Positions 8,126-17,638 of a stretch of 63,136 bases of DNA are shown one piece after another (positions within the stretch are counted from its first letter, which is position 1; each line of letters starts with the position of its first letter). Under the pieces are notes generated by a model, which saw only the letters and a program-made list of their open reading frames with translations, had not been told where the DNA came from and did not search any database. The position numbers were made by a program, and so were the translations under genes. The stretch is from Lachnospiraceae bacterium (lineage in GTDB: Bacteria; Bacillota; Clostridia; Lachnospirales; Lachnospiraceae): positions 1 through 63,136 of the forward strand of contig JAIKYU010000072.1 of the NCBI GenBank assembly GCA_024682835.1. Direction: 5' to 3'.

Positions 8126-9035
8126 CGCCGCTCCCCCTCTCTGCCTTATCCGCGCGCTCCGAAATCAGATCCGCTATTTTGCCGATCAGCGGTTCCAGAT
8201 CCTCTGTCTCCAGGCTTTCCGCCTCCCCCCGGTCCATGACGGCGGCAAAAGACGGATCCATCGGAAGCCTCCCCACTACGTCGATGCCGCGTCTGATGGC
8301 ACCTGCATCATGCTCTCTGTCCCCGAAAGGGAAAATCGGTTCTCCGCAGTGCGGGCAGCGCATCCAGCTCATGTTTTCCACAAGTCCGAGCACGGGGATT
8401 TCCATCATATCCGCCATATTGATCGCTTTCTCCACGATCATGGAGACCAGCTCCTGCGGGGTTGAAACGACAATGATCCCGTCCACCGGAAGGGACTGGA
8501 AGACCGTCAGCGGCACATCCCCCGTCCCGGGCGGCATATCGACAAACATCACGTCGATGTCACCCCAGCGCACATCCGTCCAGAACTGCTTCACAACGCC
8601 GGCGATGACCGGTCCCCGCCAGATGACCGGGTCGGTCTCATTCGGCATCAGAAGGTTGAGTGACATGATGCGTATTCCGTCCGCGGTCTCGCCGGGCAGG
8701 ATTTCCGTCTCGCTGGCCGCATCCGCTCCGCCTCCGCGGGTTAAGCCAAACATTTTCGGAATGGACGGGCCTGTGATATCGGCGTCCAGAATGGCCGTCC
8801 GGTAACCCCGGCGCTGCATGGACACCGCAGACAACGCGGTCACCAGGCTCTTGCCCACACCTCCTTTTCCGGAAACCACGCCGATCACCAGCCGTATGTG
8901 AGAATGAGCATTTGCCGGCTCCACGGTCGGTCCCTGCGGCCTGGAAGGAGCCTTTTCCTCCTCCTCGGCGGGCGCATCAGCCGGTCTGGTCCTTCTGATC
9001 TTATGTCCGTCGACGACAATATACTCCTCGTTCAT
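8109..9035 (-). CDS. mrp: Mrp/NBP35 family Fe-S cluster carrier ATPase
   Basis: A 308-residue P-loop ATPase of the Mrp/ApbC/NBP35 family, which carries and transfers 4Fe-4S clusters in the cytosol. A deviant Walker A motif (SGKGGVGKS) follows a variable N-terminal extension of about 50 residues. Other signatures are LDADITGPSIPKMFGL, MPPGTGD, and a CxxC pair (MRCPHCGEP) that would hold a cluster at the dimer interface. The gene overlaps the upstream glycosyltransferase gene by 4 bases and the downstream AI-2E gene by 17. It lies in the same leftward series as leuC, whose product needs a 4Fe-4S cluster; a dedicated maturation role is possible but only inferred. Confidence 0.93.
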   Translation of the reverse strand: MNEEYIVVDGHKIRRTRPADAPAEEEEKAPSRPQGPTVEPANAHSHIRLVIGVVSGKGGVGKSLVTALSAVSMQRRGYRTAILDADITGPSIPKMFGLTRGGGADAASETEILPGETADGIRIMSLNLLMPNETDPVIWRGPVIAGVVKQFWTDVRWGDIDVMFVDMPPGTGDVPLTVFQSLPVDGIIVVSTPQELVSMIVEKAINMADMMEIPVLGLVENMSWMRCPHCGEPIFPFGDREHDAGAIRRGIDVVGRLPMDPSFAAVMDRGEAESLETEDLEPLIGKIADLISERADKAERGSGVEVEA

Positions 9036-10051
9036 TTGATCCTTCCCTTTCTGTCAATCAGATCCGGCATGTCCTGCGCATCCTTCAGATAATCCGCAAT
9101 GATGTAGCGCGGACGGCCCTTGCTCTCCAGATAAATCTTGCCAATATACTCTCCGATCACCCCGAGGGAGATCATCATCAGCCCCCCGATGGCCCAGACC
9201 GAAAGCACCGTCGTCGTCCATCCGGTGATCGTATGACCTGTGAAATAGCGGGCCAGCGAGTAAATGATCGCGACAATACTCACAAAAAAGATAAAGAATC
9301 CGAGACTTGTGATCATCCGGATCGGACGGACGCTTAAAGATGTTATGCCCTGGGCTGCAAAATGCAGCATCCGGGAGAGCGGGTATTTGCTTTTTCCCGC
9401 GAAGCGCTCCCTTCGGTCATAGGATACGGTGTCGGTCCGGTAACCGATCATCGGCACGATCCCCCTGAGAAACAGGTTCACCTCACCGAACTGCATCAGT
9501 CCCTGCAGGGCTTTCGCACTCATCAGGCGAAAATCCGCGTGATTGTAGACCACGCCGGCGCCCATATGGTTCATCACCCTGTAGAAGCCTTCCGCGGTCG
9601 TCCGCTTGAAAAAAGTGTCCGATGTCCGGCTTTTCCGGACTCCGTAGACAATATCCGCTCCCGCGAGATATTTTTCCACCATCTCGTCGATCGCGTCGAT
9701 ATCATCCTGTAAATCGGCATCCATGGATACCGTCATGTCACAAAGCGCGGATACGGTAAACAGCCCCGCGACCAGCGCGTTCTGATGTCCGCTGTTGTGC
9801 GCGAGACGGATTCCCTGGAAAAGAGGGTTTTCCCGGTGTAAAGCAGTGATCAGCTCCCAGGTGCGGTCAGACGAGCCGTCGTCAACAAAGACCACGCGGC
9901 TTTCCCCGGCGATCAGTCCGCGGGAAGCAAGCGCATCCATCTTGTCCTTCAGCTGCCTTGCCGTTTCCGGCAGAACCTCCTCCTCATTATAGCAGGGAAG
10001 CACCAGAAAAAGGCGCTTTTCCCTCTCCCTGCCCGGCTGTTTCTCAGTCAT
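9032..10051 (-). CDS. Family 2 glycosyltransferase with two C-terminal membrane helices
   Basis: A 339-residue GT2 enzyme of the dolichol-phosphate-mannose synthase/GtrB type. The nucleotide-sugar-binding start (LFLVLPCYNEEEVLPE), DDGSSDRT and the DADLQDD metal-binding motif are present, followed by two hydrophobic segments (about residues 236-260 and 270-300) that anchor it in the membrane. Such enzymes usually load a sugar onto undecaprenyl phosphate for wall or teichoic acid decoration; donor and acceptor cannot be told from sequence. It begins 6 bases after leuD and overlaps mrp by 4 bases, so it belongs to the leucine transcript although its role is unrelated. Confidence 0.9.
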   Translation of the reverse strand: MTEKQPGREREKRLFLVLPCYNEEEVLPETARQLKDKMDALASRGLIAGESRVVFVDDGSSDRTWELITALHRENPLFQGIRLAHNSGHQNALVAGLFTVSALCDMTVSMDADLQDDIDAIDEMVEKYLAGADIVYGVRKSRTSDTFFKRTTAEGFYRVMNHMGAGVVYNHADFRLMSAKALQGLMQFGEVNLFLRGIVPMIGYRTDTVSYDRRERFAGKSKYPLSRMLHFAAQGITSLSVRPIRMITSLGFFIFFVSIVAIIYSLARYFTGHTITGWTTTVLSVWAIGGLMMISLGVIGEYIGKIYLESKGRPRYIIADYLKDAQDMPDLIDRKGRIK

Positions 10052-10057
10052 CTGCGC

Positions 10058-10552
10058 TTAGTCACTCTCGCTGTTGATATAGTTGATGAGACCGCCCTGA
10101 TCGATGATTCTCTGCATGAAGGGAGGAAAAGCCTGACCCTGCCAGGATTTCCCGGTCGTCTCATCCGTGATCAGACCGCTGTCAAAATCGACGCTGACCG
10201 TGTCTCCCGCTGCGATCTCCCTCGCCGCCTCCGGACACTCAATGATCGCCAGACCGATATTGATGCTGTTGCGGTAAAAGATCCGGGCAAAGGTCTCCGC
10301 GATGACGCAGGACACTCCTGCTGCCTTGATGGCAATCGGAGCGTGCTCTCTGGAGGAGCCGCAGCCGAAATTCCTGCTGGCGACCATGATATCCCCCTTC
10401 CGGACCCGTTTCACAAAATCCCTGTCGATGTCCTCCATGCAGTGCTGCGCAAGCTCACCCGCATCGGAGGTATTCAGATACCTCGCGGGAATGATGACAT
10501 CTGTATCCACATTATCGCCGTATTTATGTACGGTACCGCGTGCTGCTTCCAT
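10058..10552 (-). CDS. leuD: 3-isopropylmalate dehydratase small subunit
   Basis: A 164-residue swivel-domain subunit of isopropylmalate isomerase, which with LeuC converts 2-isopropylmalate to 3-isopropylmalate in leucine synthesis. The short length and motifs ([36 protein letters not shown]) place it in the short, archaeal/clostridial-type branch of the family. It lies 75 bases behind leuC in the same direction. A homoaconitase or citraconate-type subunit is a formal alternative, but the pairing with leuC and the ilvE gene nearby favour leucine synthesis. leuA and leuB are not in the window. Confidence 0.93.
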   Translation of the reverse strand: MEAARGTVHKYGDNVDTDVIIPARYLNTSDAGELAQHCMEDIDRDFVKRVRKGDIMVASRNFGCGSSREHAPIAIKAAGVSCVIAETFARIFYRNSINIGLAIIECPEAAREIAAGDTVSVDFDSGLITDETTGKSWQGQAFPPFMQRIIDQGGLINYINSESD

Positions 10553-10627
10553 CGTGCCGCTCCTCCTTACTCAACAATTGCCGGTCACTGATCCGCTTTG
10601 TCAAACACTCTTCCGATCCTGAATCGT

Positions 10628-11908
10628 TCACAGCTGTTCAGGTGATGCGATCCTGCCTGCGACCGCACTGGCAGCGGCCACAGCCGGCGATGCCAGATAG
10701 ATCTCCGAATCGATTGCGCCCATGCGTCCGACAAAATTGCGGTTTGTCGTTGATACGCACCGCTCGCCGGAGGCAAGGATTCCCATGTAGCCGCCAAGGC
10801 ACGGACCGCAGGTGGGGGTGGACACCACCGCGCCGGCCTCAATCATGATCTTCAGGAGACCTTCCTCCATCGCTTTCAGATAGATCTGCTGGGTTGCCGG
10901 AATCACAATGCAGCGCATTCCCTTTGCGACATGTCTCCCGGACAGCACGCGGGCTGCTGTGCGCAGGTCGTCCAGCCTCCCGTTTGTACAGGAGCCGATC
11001 ACCACCTGGTCAATGGCGATATTTCCCGCCTCTCTGACGGTTTTGGCATTTTCCGGCAGATGTGGAAATGCCACCGTGGGTTCCAGCGTGCTCAGATCAA
11101 TCGTGACCGTCCGGTCATACTCGGCGTCCTCATCCGCCGAAAAGGCCTTCCAGGTCTTTCCGGGCGCATGCTCCGAAAGATACGCCTCCGTTTTTTCGTC
11201 CACCGGGAAGATTCCGTTCTTTGCCCCGGCCTCAATCGCCATGTTGGCAATCGTGAAGCGGTCGTCCATGGAAAGCGCGGCCACCCCGTCGCCCGTAAAC
11301 TCCAGCGACTGGTACAGCGCACCGTCCACGCCGATCTGCCCGATCAAATGCAGGATCACGTCCTTGCCGGAAACCCAGGGCTGAAACGAACCGGTCAGCA
11401 CGACCTTGATCGCACCGGGCACCTTGAACCATGCCTTTCCCGTCGCCATTCCGGCAGCCATGTCCGTGGAACCGACACCCGTGGAAAACGCGCCAAGCGC
11501 GCCGTAGGTGCAGGTGTGAGAATCCGCACCGATGATGACATCCCCCGGGAGCGTCAGCCCCTGTTCCGGAAGGAGGGCATGCTCGATTCCCATCTCACCG
11601 ACCTCGAAGTAATGCTCGATATCATGTTTCTTTGCAAATTCCCTGACACACTTACAGTGCTCCGCGGATTTGATGTCCTTGTTCGGAACGAAGTGATCCG
11701 GCACCAGAGCGATCTTCGTCCGGTCAAAAACACTGTTCAGGGTAAACTTTTCCATCTCCTTGATGGCCACAGGACTGGTGATGTCATTTCCGAGCACCAG
11801 ATCAAGCTGTGCCTCGATCAGATCACCGGGCCTTACGCTCTCCATTCCCGCATGCCCGGCCAGAATCTTCTGGCTCATGGTCATTCCGCTCATGTTTTCC
11901 CTCCTCAA
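10628..11908 (-). CDS. leuC: 3-isopropylmalate dehydratase large subunit
   Basis: A 426-residue aconitase-superfamily subunit carrying the catalytic 4Fe-4S cluster. Cluster-ligand regions GSCTNGR and PTCGPCLGG are visible, as are [21 protein letters not shown] and the N-terminal [11 protein letters not shown]. About 420 residues is typical for the LeuC type that works with a short LeuD. The likely start used here has a strong GGAGGG site just upstream. A consensus promoter lies 52-80 bases upstream, between this gene and the kinase gene. First gene of the leuC-leuD-GT2-mrp-AI-2E series. Confidence 0.95.
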   Translation of the reverse strand: MRRENMSGMTMSQKILAGHAGMESVRPGDLIEAQLDLVLGNDITSPVAIKEMEKFTLNSVFDRTKIALVPDHFVPNKDIKSAEHCKCVREFAKKHDIEHYFEVGEMGIEHALLPEQGLTLPGDVIIGADSHTCTYGALGAFSTGVGSTDMAAGMATGKAWFKVPGAIKVVLTGSFQPWVSGKDVILHLIGQIGVDGALYQSLEFTGDGVAALSMDDRFTIANMAIEAGAKNGIFPVDEKTEAYLSEHAPGKTWKAFSADEDAEYDRTVTIDLSTLEPTVAFPHLPENAKTVREAGNIAIDQVVIGSCTNGRLDDLRTAARVLSGRHVAKGMRCIVIPATQQIYLKAMEEGLLKIMIEAGAVVSTPTCGPCLGGYMGILASGERCVSTTNRNFVGRMGAIDSEIYLASPAVAAASAVAGRIASPEQL

Positions 11909-11959
11909 TAAACATTTGTTGATCCCTCAAGCCACCCGTTCGGTGTCCTGGCCGTAATG

Positions 11960-11988
11960 ATTATACACTCTTTTTCACGCTTTGCCAA
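11960..11988 (-). promoter_or_regulatory. Sigma-A promoter of the leuCD operon
   Basis: Minus strand TTGGCA (11983-11988), 17-base spacer, TATAAT (11960-11965). It lies in the 98-base gap between the hybrid kinase stop and leuC. The resulting leader of about 45 bases is too short for a T-box or leader-peptide attenuator. Confidence 0.75.
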
Positions 11989-12006
11989 CAAAGCACGGTA
12001 CTGCCG

Positions 12007-14847
12007 TCAGGACAGCGCATCCCGGATGGCAGCGCTCATCTCCCGGTAATCCTGTAAGAAACCGTCATGCAGTTTAAATACCTTCTCCTCGTCGCCGGCT
12101 TTGGCCGCCTGCTCCAGTTCCTTCGCCTTCTCGGAGAGATCCGTGGCGCCGATCATGCGGGAAACGCTTTTTAAGGAGTGGATCAGCACATGATACTCCT
12201 CCCAGTTTTTGTCCGCATGGAATTTTTCCAGCTCCCCGCTCCTTTTCGGACAGTTGTCCGCATATTCCCTCAGCATGTCCTCATACAAAGACATCCTGTT
12301 CGCGCAGTACATCAAACCGTCCTTCATGTTGATACCGGCTTTTGTCAGTGCCTCCTCCGACGTCTCCTGTGCCGCAGCGCCGTTCTTATGATGCGGCGCG
12401 AATTCCAGAATGACGGGTTCCTGCGGCTTTTCTTCCGCGAGCGTCTCCTCCTTGCGCGTCTCTTCTTTAAGCGTCTCCTGCTGCCCGGGATCCATGATCT
12501 GCTCCGGCGGCGCATCAAAGCTGATGAGTCTCTGCGGAAGATGCTTAAACAGCATTTCACCCAACAATTCCACCTCGATGGGCTTGGACAGATAGTCATC
12601 GAATCCGGCGGACAGGTAAATTGCCCTGGCGCCGACCACGGCATTGGCCGTGAGTGCAATGACCGCCGTGCCCCGCGGCAGAAGCTGTTCCTCCTTCATG
12701 ACCTGTAACGTCGCCATTCCGTCCATCTTCGGCATCATGTGGTCCAGAAAAATGATGTGATAGGTTTTCCTGCGAATCATCTCGATCGCTTCCTCTCCGG
12801 ACAGCGCGAGGTCAGCGGTCACCCCGTAGATCTTCAGAAGATTCTTGGCCACATTGAGATTCATCTCATAGTCGTCCACCACCAGCACCCGCGCATCGGG
12901 CATCTGCGGATAGGCACCGTTGCCGTCCCACCGGTAGCTGTCCTTGACACGCCTGGTGTAGTCGCCGATCGGCTGTTCGTCGATGATATCCTGTACAAGG
13001 CGGAAGGAGAAGGAGGAACCCTGCCCATACACGCTGTCGATATGCAGTTCACTTCCCATCATGTCCAACAGCCGCATGACAATGGACATCCCGAGTCCCG
13101 TTCCTTCGATATTGCGGTTTTTTTCCTCCTCCAGCCGGATAAAGGATTCCGTGAGTTTCTGCATGTCCTCCTCACGGATGCCGATGCCGGTATCTCTGAC
13201 CTCCACGGCCAGTTCCACCTGATTGCCCTTGCGGCCGCCGTTCCAGACGGACAGCACCACGCTCCCCTGCTCTGTATATTTGACGGCATTGCTTAAGAGA
13301 TTCAGAATGATCTGCGTGACGTGTACATCGTCCCCGTGCAGAACGGAAGGAAGATTTTCGTCGACATGAAGAACGAATTCCAGTTTCTTCTCACGGGCGC
13401 GTTCTGAAATGGAATTCACCAGATTGTTAATCATCGCGGCCACATCATAACTGACCGGAATGATTTCCATCTTCCCCTCCTCAATCTTGGAGAAATCAAG
13501 GATGCTGTTGATCAGGGAAAGCAGTGTTCTGCCGGCGGCCCGGATGTTGGAAGCGTACTCCCGCACTGTTTTTTCGCGGGTCTCTCTGAGAATCATCTCA
13601 TTCATGCCCAGTACGGCGTTGATCGGCGTGCGGATCTCATGGGACATATTGGCCAGGAAAACGCTTTTCGCCTTATTGGCGTTCTCCGAGATTTCAATCT
13701 GCTTTTTGAGTGAGGAAGACATGGCCTGAAGACTGCGGGAAAGCACACCGACTTCATCGTCCCCTTCTTCGGAGATTTCCTCACTGAAATCCCCGTTTGC
13801 ATAACGCTCCGCGACCCGCGTCATCCGCTTCAGGGGGCCTGTGATGGTTTGAACGAGCAGAAGGCAGACCGCGATCGCGGGAAAGATGATCGCCATGGAA
13901 AAAAGCAACTGCTGCTGCATCAGGCTGCTCTGCGGCAGATTGATTTCCTCAAGCGGCACGTACAAGCCGAGGATCATGCCGTTTTTCAGTTCCTTCAGAA
14001 TGATTTTTTCACGAACCCCGTCAAGATCCGGGACAATCAGCGCCTTGTTCCTTTCCGCCCTGAGGATTCCGTTGAAATACTCCTGATCCGACAGGGGAAG
14101 ATCCCCCAAATTCTTACCGCGCGGATATTTTTCGTGGTAGATCAGATCGCCGTCTCTTGCCATCAGAAACGCGCGTCCGCTGTCATATACACCGATGCGC
14201 GCCACTGCTTCCCTGAGAAGCTCGAGGCTGATGTCCATGCCGATGACCCCCACTGTGTAATGACCGTGATAATACGGCATGATGTAGGAGATCATCTCCA
14301 GGCCGACATTGGCATTAAAATACGGATCCATCCACATGGCGACACCCGTCCGGACAGGGACGTAATACCAGCCCACATGTTCCACATCGTCCGTACTGTA
14401 CAGACTCATATCGGTCGGCACCGAACGCTGCCAGCTCCCGTCATTCAAATTGATCGTATACCAGAAGCCGTTGCTTGACCCGTAATCCTCCGGATTGTAT
14501 CGCAGGTATACGCCCATGGCCCCGCTGGTATTCTCAGCGATGCTCTTTCCCAGCTCCGCAATATCGTAGGTATAGACGTCGCGCTGCTTTTCGTCACTCA
14601 GGAAATCGGTGTATGTCTCAGAGCGCTTGACGGCATAGTTGAGAATCGTGCCGACAGACTGCTCCGTCGAGCTGAAGTGGTCATTGATAATCCCCGTGTA
14701 GTAATCCGCCGTCGACTGAAGAATCCGCTCCGAGTCCTCATCCAGGATCGCATTGGTGCGGATGGTGCCGATCAGCAGGAAAGCGGCGATCACAAAAACC
14801 AGGATCACCGAGGTCATGACAACAATTCGTGTCTGAATGGATTTCAT
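12007..14847 (-). CDS. Hybrid sensor histidine kinase: Cache-HAMP-HisKA-HATPase-REC-HPt
   Basis: A 946-residue membrane sensor kinase with a complete internal phosphorelay. Order: helix at 7-28; extracytoplasmic dCache-like domain (about 30-310, GWYYVPVRTGVAMWMDPY); helix about 314-334; HAMP about 335-388; HisKA with phospho-histidine H403 (FLANMSHEIRTPINAVLG); ATPase domain with NLLSNAVKY, DTGIGI and GTGLGMSIV; receiver domain at about 653-765 with D702 and K755; a glutamate-rich linker; and a C-terminal HPt domain with H890 (VLIHSLKSVSRMIGA). Key residues are intact. No response regulator with an output domain lies next to it, so its target is elsewhere. Its start codon overlaps the stop of the upstream [FeFe]-hydrogenase-like gene (ATGA), suggesting that the two work together. 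A promoter for leuC follows its end. Confidence 0.93.
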   Translation of the reverse strand: MKSIQTRIVVMTSVILVFVIAAFLLIGTIRTNAILDEDSERILQSTADYYTGIINDHFSSTEQSVGTILNYAVKRSETYTDFLSDEKQRDVYTYDIAELGKSIAENTSGAMGVYLRYNPEDYGSSNGFWYTINLNDGSWQRSVPTDMSLYSTDDVEHVGWYYVPVRTGVAMWMDPYFNANVGLEMISYIMPYYHGHYTVGVIGMDISLELLREAVARIGVYDSGRAFLMARDGDLIYHEKYPRGKNLGDLPLSDQEYFNGILRAERNKALIVPDLDGVREKIILKELKNGMILGLYVPLEEINLPQSSLMQQQLLFSMAIIFPAIAVCLLLVQTITGPLKRMTRVAERYANGDFSEEISEEGDDEVGVLSRSLQAMSSSLKKQIEISENANKAKSVFLANMSHEIRTPINAVLGMNEMILRETREKTVREYASNIRAAGRTLLSLINSILDFSKIEEGKMEIIPVSYDVAAMINNLVNSISERAREKKLEFVLHVDENLPSVLHGDDVHVTQIILNLLSNAVKYTEQGSVVLSVWNGGRKGNQVELAVEVRDTGIGIREEDMQKLTESFIRLEEEKNRNIEGTGLGMSIVMRLLDMMGSELHIDSVYGQGSSFSFRLVQDIIDEQPIGDYTRRVKDSYRWDGNGAYPQMPDARVLVVDDYEMNLNVAKNLLKIYGVTADLALSGEEAIEMIRRKTYHIIFLDHMMPKMDGMATLQVMKEEQLLPRGTAVIALTANAVVGARAIYLSAGFDDYLSKPIEVELLGEMLFKHLPQRLISFDAPPEQIMDPGQQETLKEETRKEETLAEEKPQEPVILEFAPHHKNGAAAQETSEEALTKAGINMKDGLMYCANRMSLYEDMLREYADNCPKRSGELEKFHADKNWEEYHVLIHSLKSVSRMIGATDLSEKAKELEQAAKAGDEEKVFKLHDGFLQDYREMSAAIRDALS

Positions 14848-16316
14848 CGATGACCGTCACGATACATGGAAAACCGATCCATCGGGTAATTCTTCAAATT
14901 ATCCAGGATTTTCCTGTCATCGGCCTGTGAAATCAGCGCGTTCCTTGCCTTCAGCGTCTCCGCCTCCGTCTTGTGACGGGAAGGTCCGCCGACGCAGCCG
15001 CCGTGACAGGCCATACCCTCGATAAAATCCTCCGGAAGCTTGCCGTTTTTCAGCAGCATGAGCGCCTTGCGGCAGTCCTTTCCGCCGGCGCACTTAAGAA
15101 GCTTTAAATCCGACACGTCCTCTCCGCGCTCCTTCATGCATTCGATCACGGCTTCCGCAACGCCGCCGCTCGATGCAAACCGCTTGCCAAAGGCGGAGGC
15201 CTCCTGATACTTCTCCTCCACGGGTTCCAACTTCACATCACGGGAGCGCATCATCGCACGGATCTCCCCATAGGTGACCGCATAGTCCGCATTGCCCTCC
15301 ACGGACGGATCCAGTGTCTCGGATTTCTTGGCGATGCAGGGACCGATGAACACCGTGACGCATCCCGGATGTGTGGCTTTGAGGTAGCGGGAAACGGCAC
15401 ACATGGGAGAGACGGTCGTTGACATCTGCTCCCGGTAGATCTCCGGAAAATGGATGCGCTGCATGTTGATAAATGCCGGGCAGCATGAGGTGGTCATCTT
15501 ACGGCCTTCCCGTTTTGCCTCGCTCCATTCCTCCGCTTCATAAGCGGCCGTCATGTCGCCGCCGAGGCCGACCTCCACCATGTCCGCAAAGCCAAGCTTT
15601 TTCAGCGTCTCCCGGACGGCAGCCATGGTGATCTGCTCTCCGAACTGTCCCTCCGTCGCCGGTGCGCACATGGCAATCACCTCTTTGCCGGCTTTGATCT
15701 CATGAATGATGTGGACAAGGTAGGTTTTGGAACCGATCGCGCCGAAGGGACAGTGGTGAATGCATCGGCCGCACTGAATGCATTTCGATTCATCAATTTT
15801 ACAGAGTCCGTTTTCATCGTAGGAAATGGCGTCAACGGGGCAGCATTTCTTGCAGGGACGCTCGTGATGGATGATCGCCTGATAGGGGCAGGCCTTGGCG
15901 CACATCCCGCACTCCTTGCATTTTGACGGATCAATGTGCATCCTTGTCTCGCCGGGCATGATGGCGCCGAACTTACAGGTGTTCTGACAGGGCTTTCCCA
16001 GGCAGAAACGGCAGACGCTGCTGACGGAATACGCGGAGATCGGACATTCGTCGCAGGCGGAATCAATGACCTGCACCACATTCTGCGAATCTCTGTTGTA
16101 GGTGGGATTCTCTGCGCAGGCCAGCCGGATCCGCTGTCTGACAATCTCCCGCTCCTTATACACACAGCACCGGTAACTCGGCTTCGGTCCGGGGATGATC
16201 TCATAGACGACCTGTTCCTTGTGCTCGGCGTCCAGCTGGTCGTTCCATGCCAGGCGGCAGATTTCCTCCATGATACGGTGCTTGAGACTGACGATTCCGG
16301 AATCACTGGTAACCAT
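14844..16316 (-). CDS. [FeFe]-hydrogenase-like iron-sulfur protein (group B-like)
   Basis: About 490 residues. The N-terminal half carries many cysteines in ferredoxin-type groups (CRFCLGKPCQNTC, CKECGMCAKACP, CIQCGRCIHHCP), enough for at least three 4Fe-4S clusters. The C-terminal half has the three H-cluster motifs TSCCPAF, GPCIAKKSE and EGMACHGGCVGGPS (residue numbers about 280, 330 and 440, counting from an upstream ATG 4 codons earlier). The TSCCPAF/PCIAKK forms match the less-studied group B-type [FeFe] hydrogenases rather than classic group A. It could evolve or oxidise H2 with ferredoxin, or sense H2. I chose the second ATG because a GGAGGT site lies 5 bases before it and overlaps the first ATG. 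It is coupled by ATGA to the histidine kinase. No HydEFG maturases are in the window. Confidence 0.88.
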   Translation of the reverse strand: MVTSDSGIVSLKHRIMEEICRLAWNDQLDAEHKEQVVYEIIPGPKPSYRCCVYKEREIVRQRIRLACAENPTYNRDSQNVVQVIDSACDECPISAYSVSSVCRFCLGKPCQNTCKFGAIMPGETRMHIDPSKCKECGMCAKACPYQAIIHHERPCKKCCPVDAISYDENGLCKIDESKCIQCGRCIHHCPFGAIGSKTYLVHIIHEIKAGKEVIAMCAPATEGQFGEQITMAAVRETLKKLGFADMVEVGLGGDMTAAYEAEEWSEAKREGRKMTTSCCPAFINMQRIHFPEIYREQMSTTVSPMCAVSRYLKATHPGCVTVFIGPCIAKKSETLDPSVEGNADYAVTYGEIRAMMRSRDVKLEPVEEKYQEASAFGKRFASSGGVAEAVIECMKERGEDVSDLKLLKCAGGKDCRKALMLLKNGKLPEDFIEGMACHGGCVGGPSRHKTEAETLKARNALISQADDRKILDNLKNYPMDRFSMYRDGHR

Positions 16317-16341
16317 AAAGACCTCCATATAGTATTGAAAC

Positions 16342-16390
16342 TAAGCAAGCATGTTCTCCGCATGAGTTTTTGAACCTGACATCAAAAATA
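16342..16390 (-). repeat. Partial copy of the ilvE-leader element
   Basis: Read on the minus strand, 16345-16383 begins GATGTCAGG, continues through AAAAACTCATGCGG and ends CATGCTTGC. It matches the first 39 bases of the ilvE leader (6576-6618) with few differences. The second hairpin arm present before ilvE is missing here. The copy occupies the leader of the hydrogenase-like gene. Confidence 0.6.
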
Positions 16391-16423
16391 ATATAGCATT
16401 ATTTGTACAAATATGCTATATTT
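16391..16423. promoter_or_regulatory. Long palindrome between divergent hydrogenase and pot genes
   Basis: Ten-base perfect arms AATATAGCAT (16391-16400) and ATGCTATATT (16414-16423) enclose a second palindrome, ATTTGTACAAAT (16402-16413). It sits in the only AT-rich stretch between two divergent transcripts. The plus-strand TTGTAC (16404-16409) with TAATTT (16426-16431) at 16 bases could be a weak pot promoter. The symmetry suggests a dimeric regulator site acting on one or both sides (inference). Confidence 0.55.
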
Positions 16424-16559
16424 TTAATTTGTGTGACATCACTGTTCTTTATCCGCCGGCACTTTGCACGACGGCCGGTGGACGGTGATACAGAAACAGC
16501 AACCACCTTCATCAGGAATGCTGTCATCCCGGAGCGGATCGCAGCGCGTGAGGAGACCC

Positions 16560-17636
16560 ATGAGCAAGGAACTGATCTCGCTTTCTCATATATCCAAGTC
16601 CTACGACGGACAGCTGATATTGGACGACTTAAACCTCGTGATTCACGAGAATGAATTCATGACGCTCCTGGGGCCGTCCGGCTGCGGCAAGACCACCACA
16701 CTGCGCATCATCGGCGGCTTCGAAACACCGGATCAGGGAAAGGTCATCTTCGACGGACAGGATATCACGGCTCTTGCGCCCAATAAGCGTCAGCTGAATA
16801 CTGTCTTCCAGAAATATGCGCTCTTTACGCATATGGACATCGCGGACAACATCGCCTTCGGTCTGCGCATCAAGAATAAGACCGATCAGTATATCAAAGA
16901 CAAGATTCAGTATGCCTTAAAGCTTGTCAATCTCGAAGGCTACGAGCACCGGATGCCCGACTCGCTCTCCGGCGGCCAGCAGCAGCGGATCGCCATCGCA
17001 CGCGCCATCGTCAACGAACCCAAGGTGCTGCTTCTGGACGAGCCCCTGGGCGCGCTGGACTTAAAGCTCAGGCAGGACATGCAGTATGAGCTGATCCGGC
17101 TGAAGAAGGAGCTCGGCATCACCTTTATCTATGTCACCCATGATCAGGAGGAAGCGCTGACCATGTCTGACCACATCGTGGTCATGAACCAGGGCTACAT
17201 CCAGCAGGAAGGGACGCCGGAGGATATCTACAATGAGCCGGAAAACGCCTTCGTTGCTGATTTTATCGGGGATTCCAACATCATCACGGCCACCATGGTG
17301 AAGGACGAGCTCGTCCGGATCCTGGGTCACGAATTTCCCTGCGTGGACAAGGGCTTCGGCACGGAGAAGCCGGTGGACGTCGTCATCCGGCCGGAGGACG
17401 TGGAACTGGTCCCCCGCGGACAGGGTGCCATCCCGGGCGTCGTCTCCCACATCATTTTCAAAGGAGTCCATTACGAAATGGAGGTTCAGGCAGGCGGCTT
17501 TGAATGGCTCGTCCATTCGACCAAGGAAAGCCCCGTCGGTACCGAGGTGGACATCCGTGTGGATCCCTTCAATATCCAGGTCATGAACAAGCCCGCGTCC
17601 GAGGATGAACAGGCGCTGGGCGTAGAGGAAGCCTGA
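16560..17636 (+). CDS. potA: Spermidine/putrescine ABC transporter ATP-binding protein
   Basis: About 358 residues. ABC ATPase that powers polyamine import through PotB and the PotC-PotD fusion. Walker A (GPSGCGKTT), ABC signature (LSGGQQQR), Walker B ([12 protein letters not shown]) and the H-loop ([10 protein letters not shown]) are intact, followed by a C-terminal TOBE regulatory domain (about 240-350). The start at MSKELISL is chosen over an upstream in-frame start because a GAGGAG site precedes it and the family begins here. potB follows 2 bases later. The polyamine assignment rests on the overall match and on the PotD-type binding domain two genes on. Confidence 0.93.
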   Translation: MSKELISLSHISKSYDGQLILDDLNLVIHENEFMTLLGPSGCGKTTTLRIIGGFETPDQGKVIFDGQDITALAPNKRQLNTVFQKYALFTHMDIADNIAFGLRIKNKTDQYIKDKIQYALKLVNLEGYEHRMPDSLSGGQQQRIAIARAIVNEPKVLLLDEPLGALDLKLRQDMQYELIRLKKELGITFIYVTHDQEEALTMSDHIVVMNQGYIQQEGTPEDIYNEPENAFVADFIGDSNIITATMVKDELVRILGHEFPCVDKGFGTEKPVDVVIRPEDVELVPRGQGAIPGVVSHIIFKGVHYEMEVQAGGFEWLVHSTKESPVGTEVDIRVDPFNIQVMNKPASEDEQALGVEEA

Positions 17637-17638
17637 CC

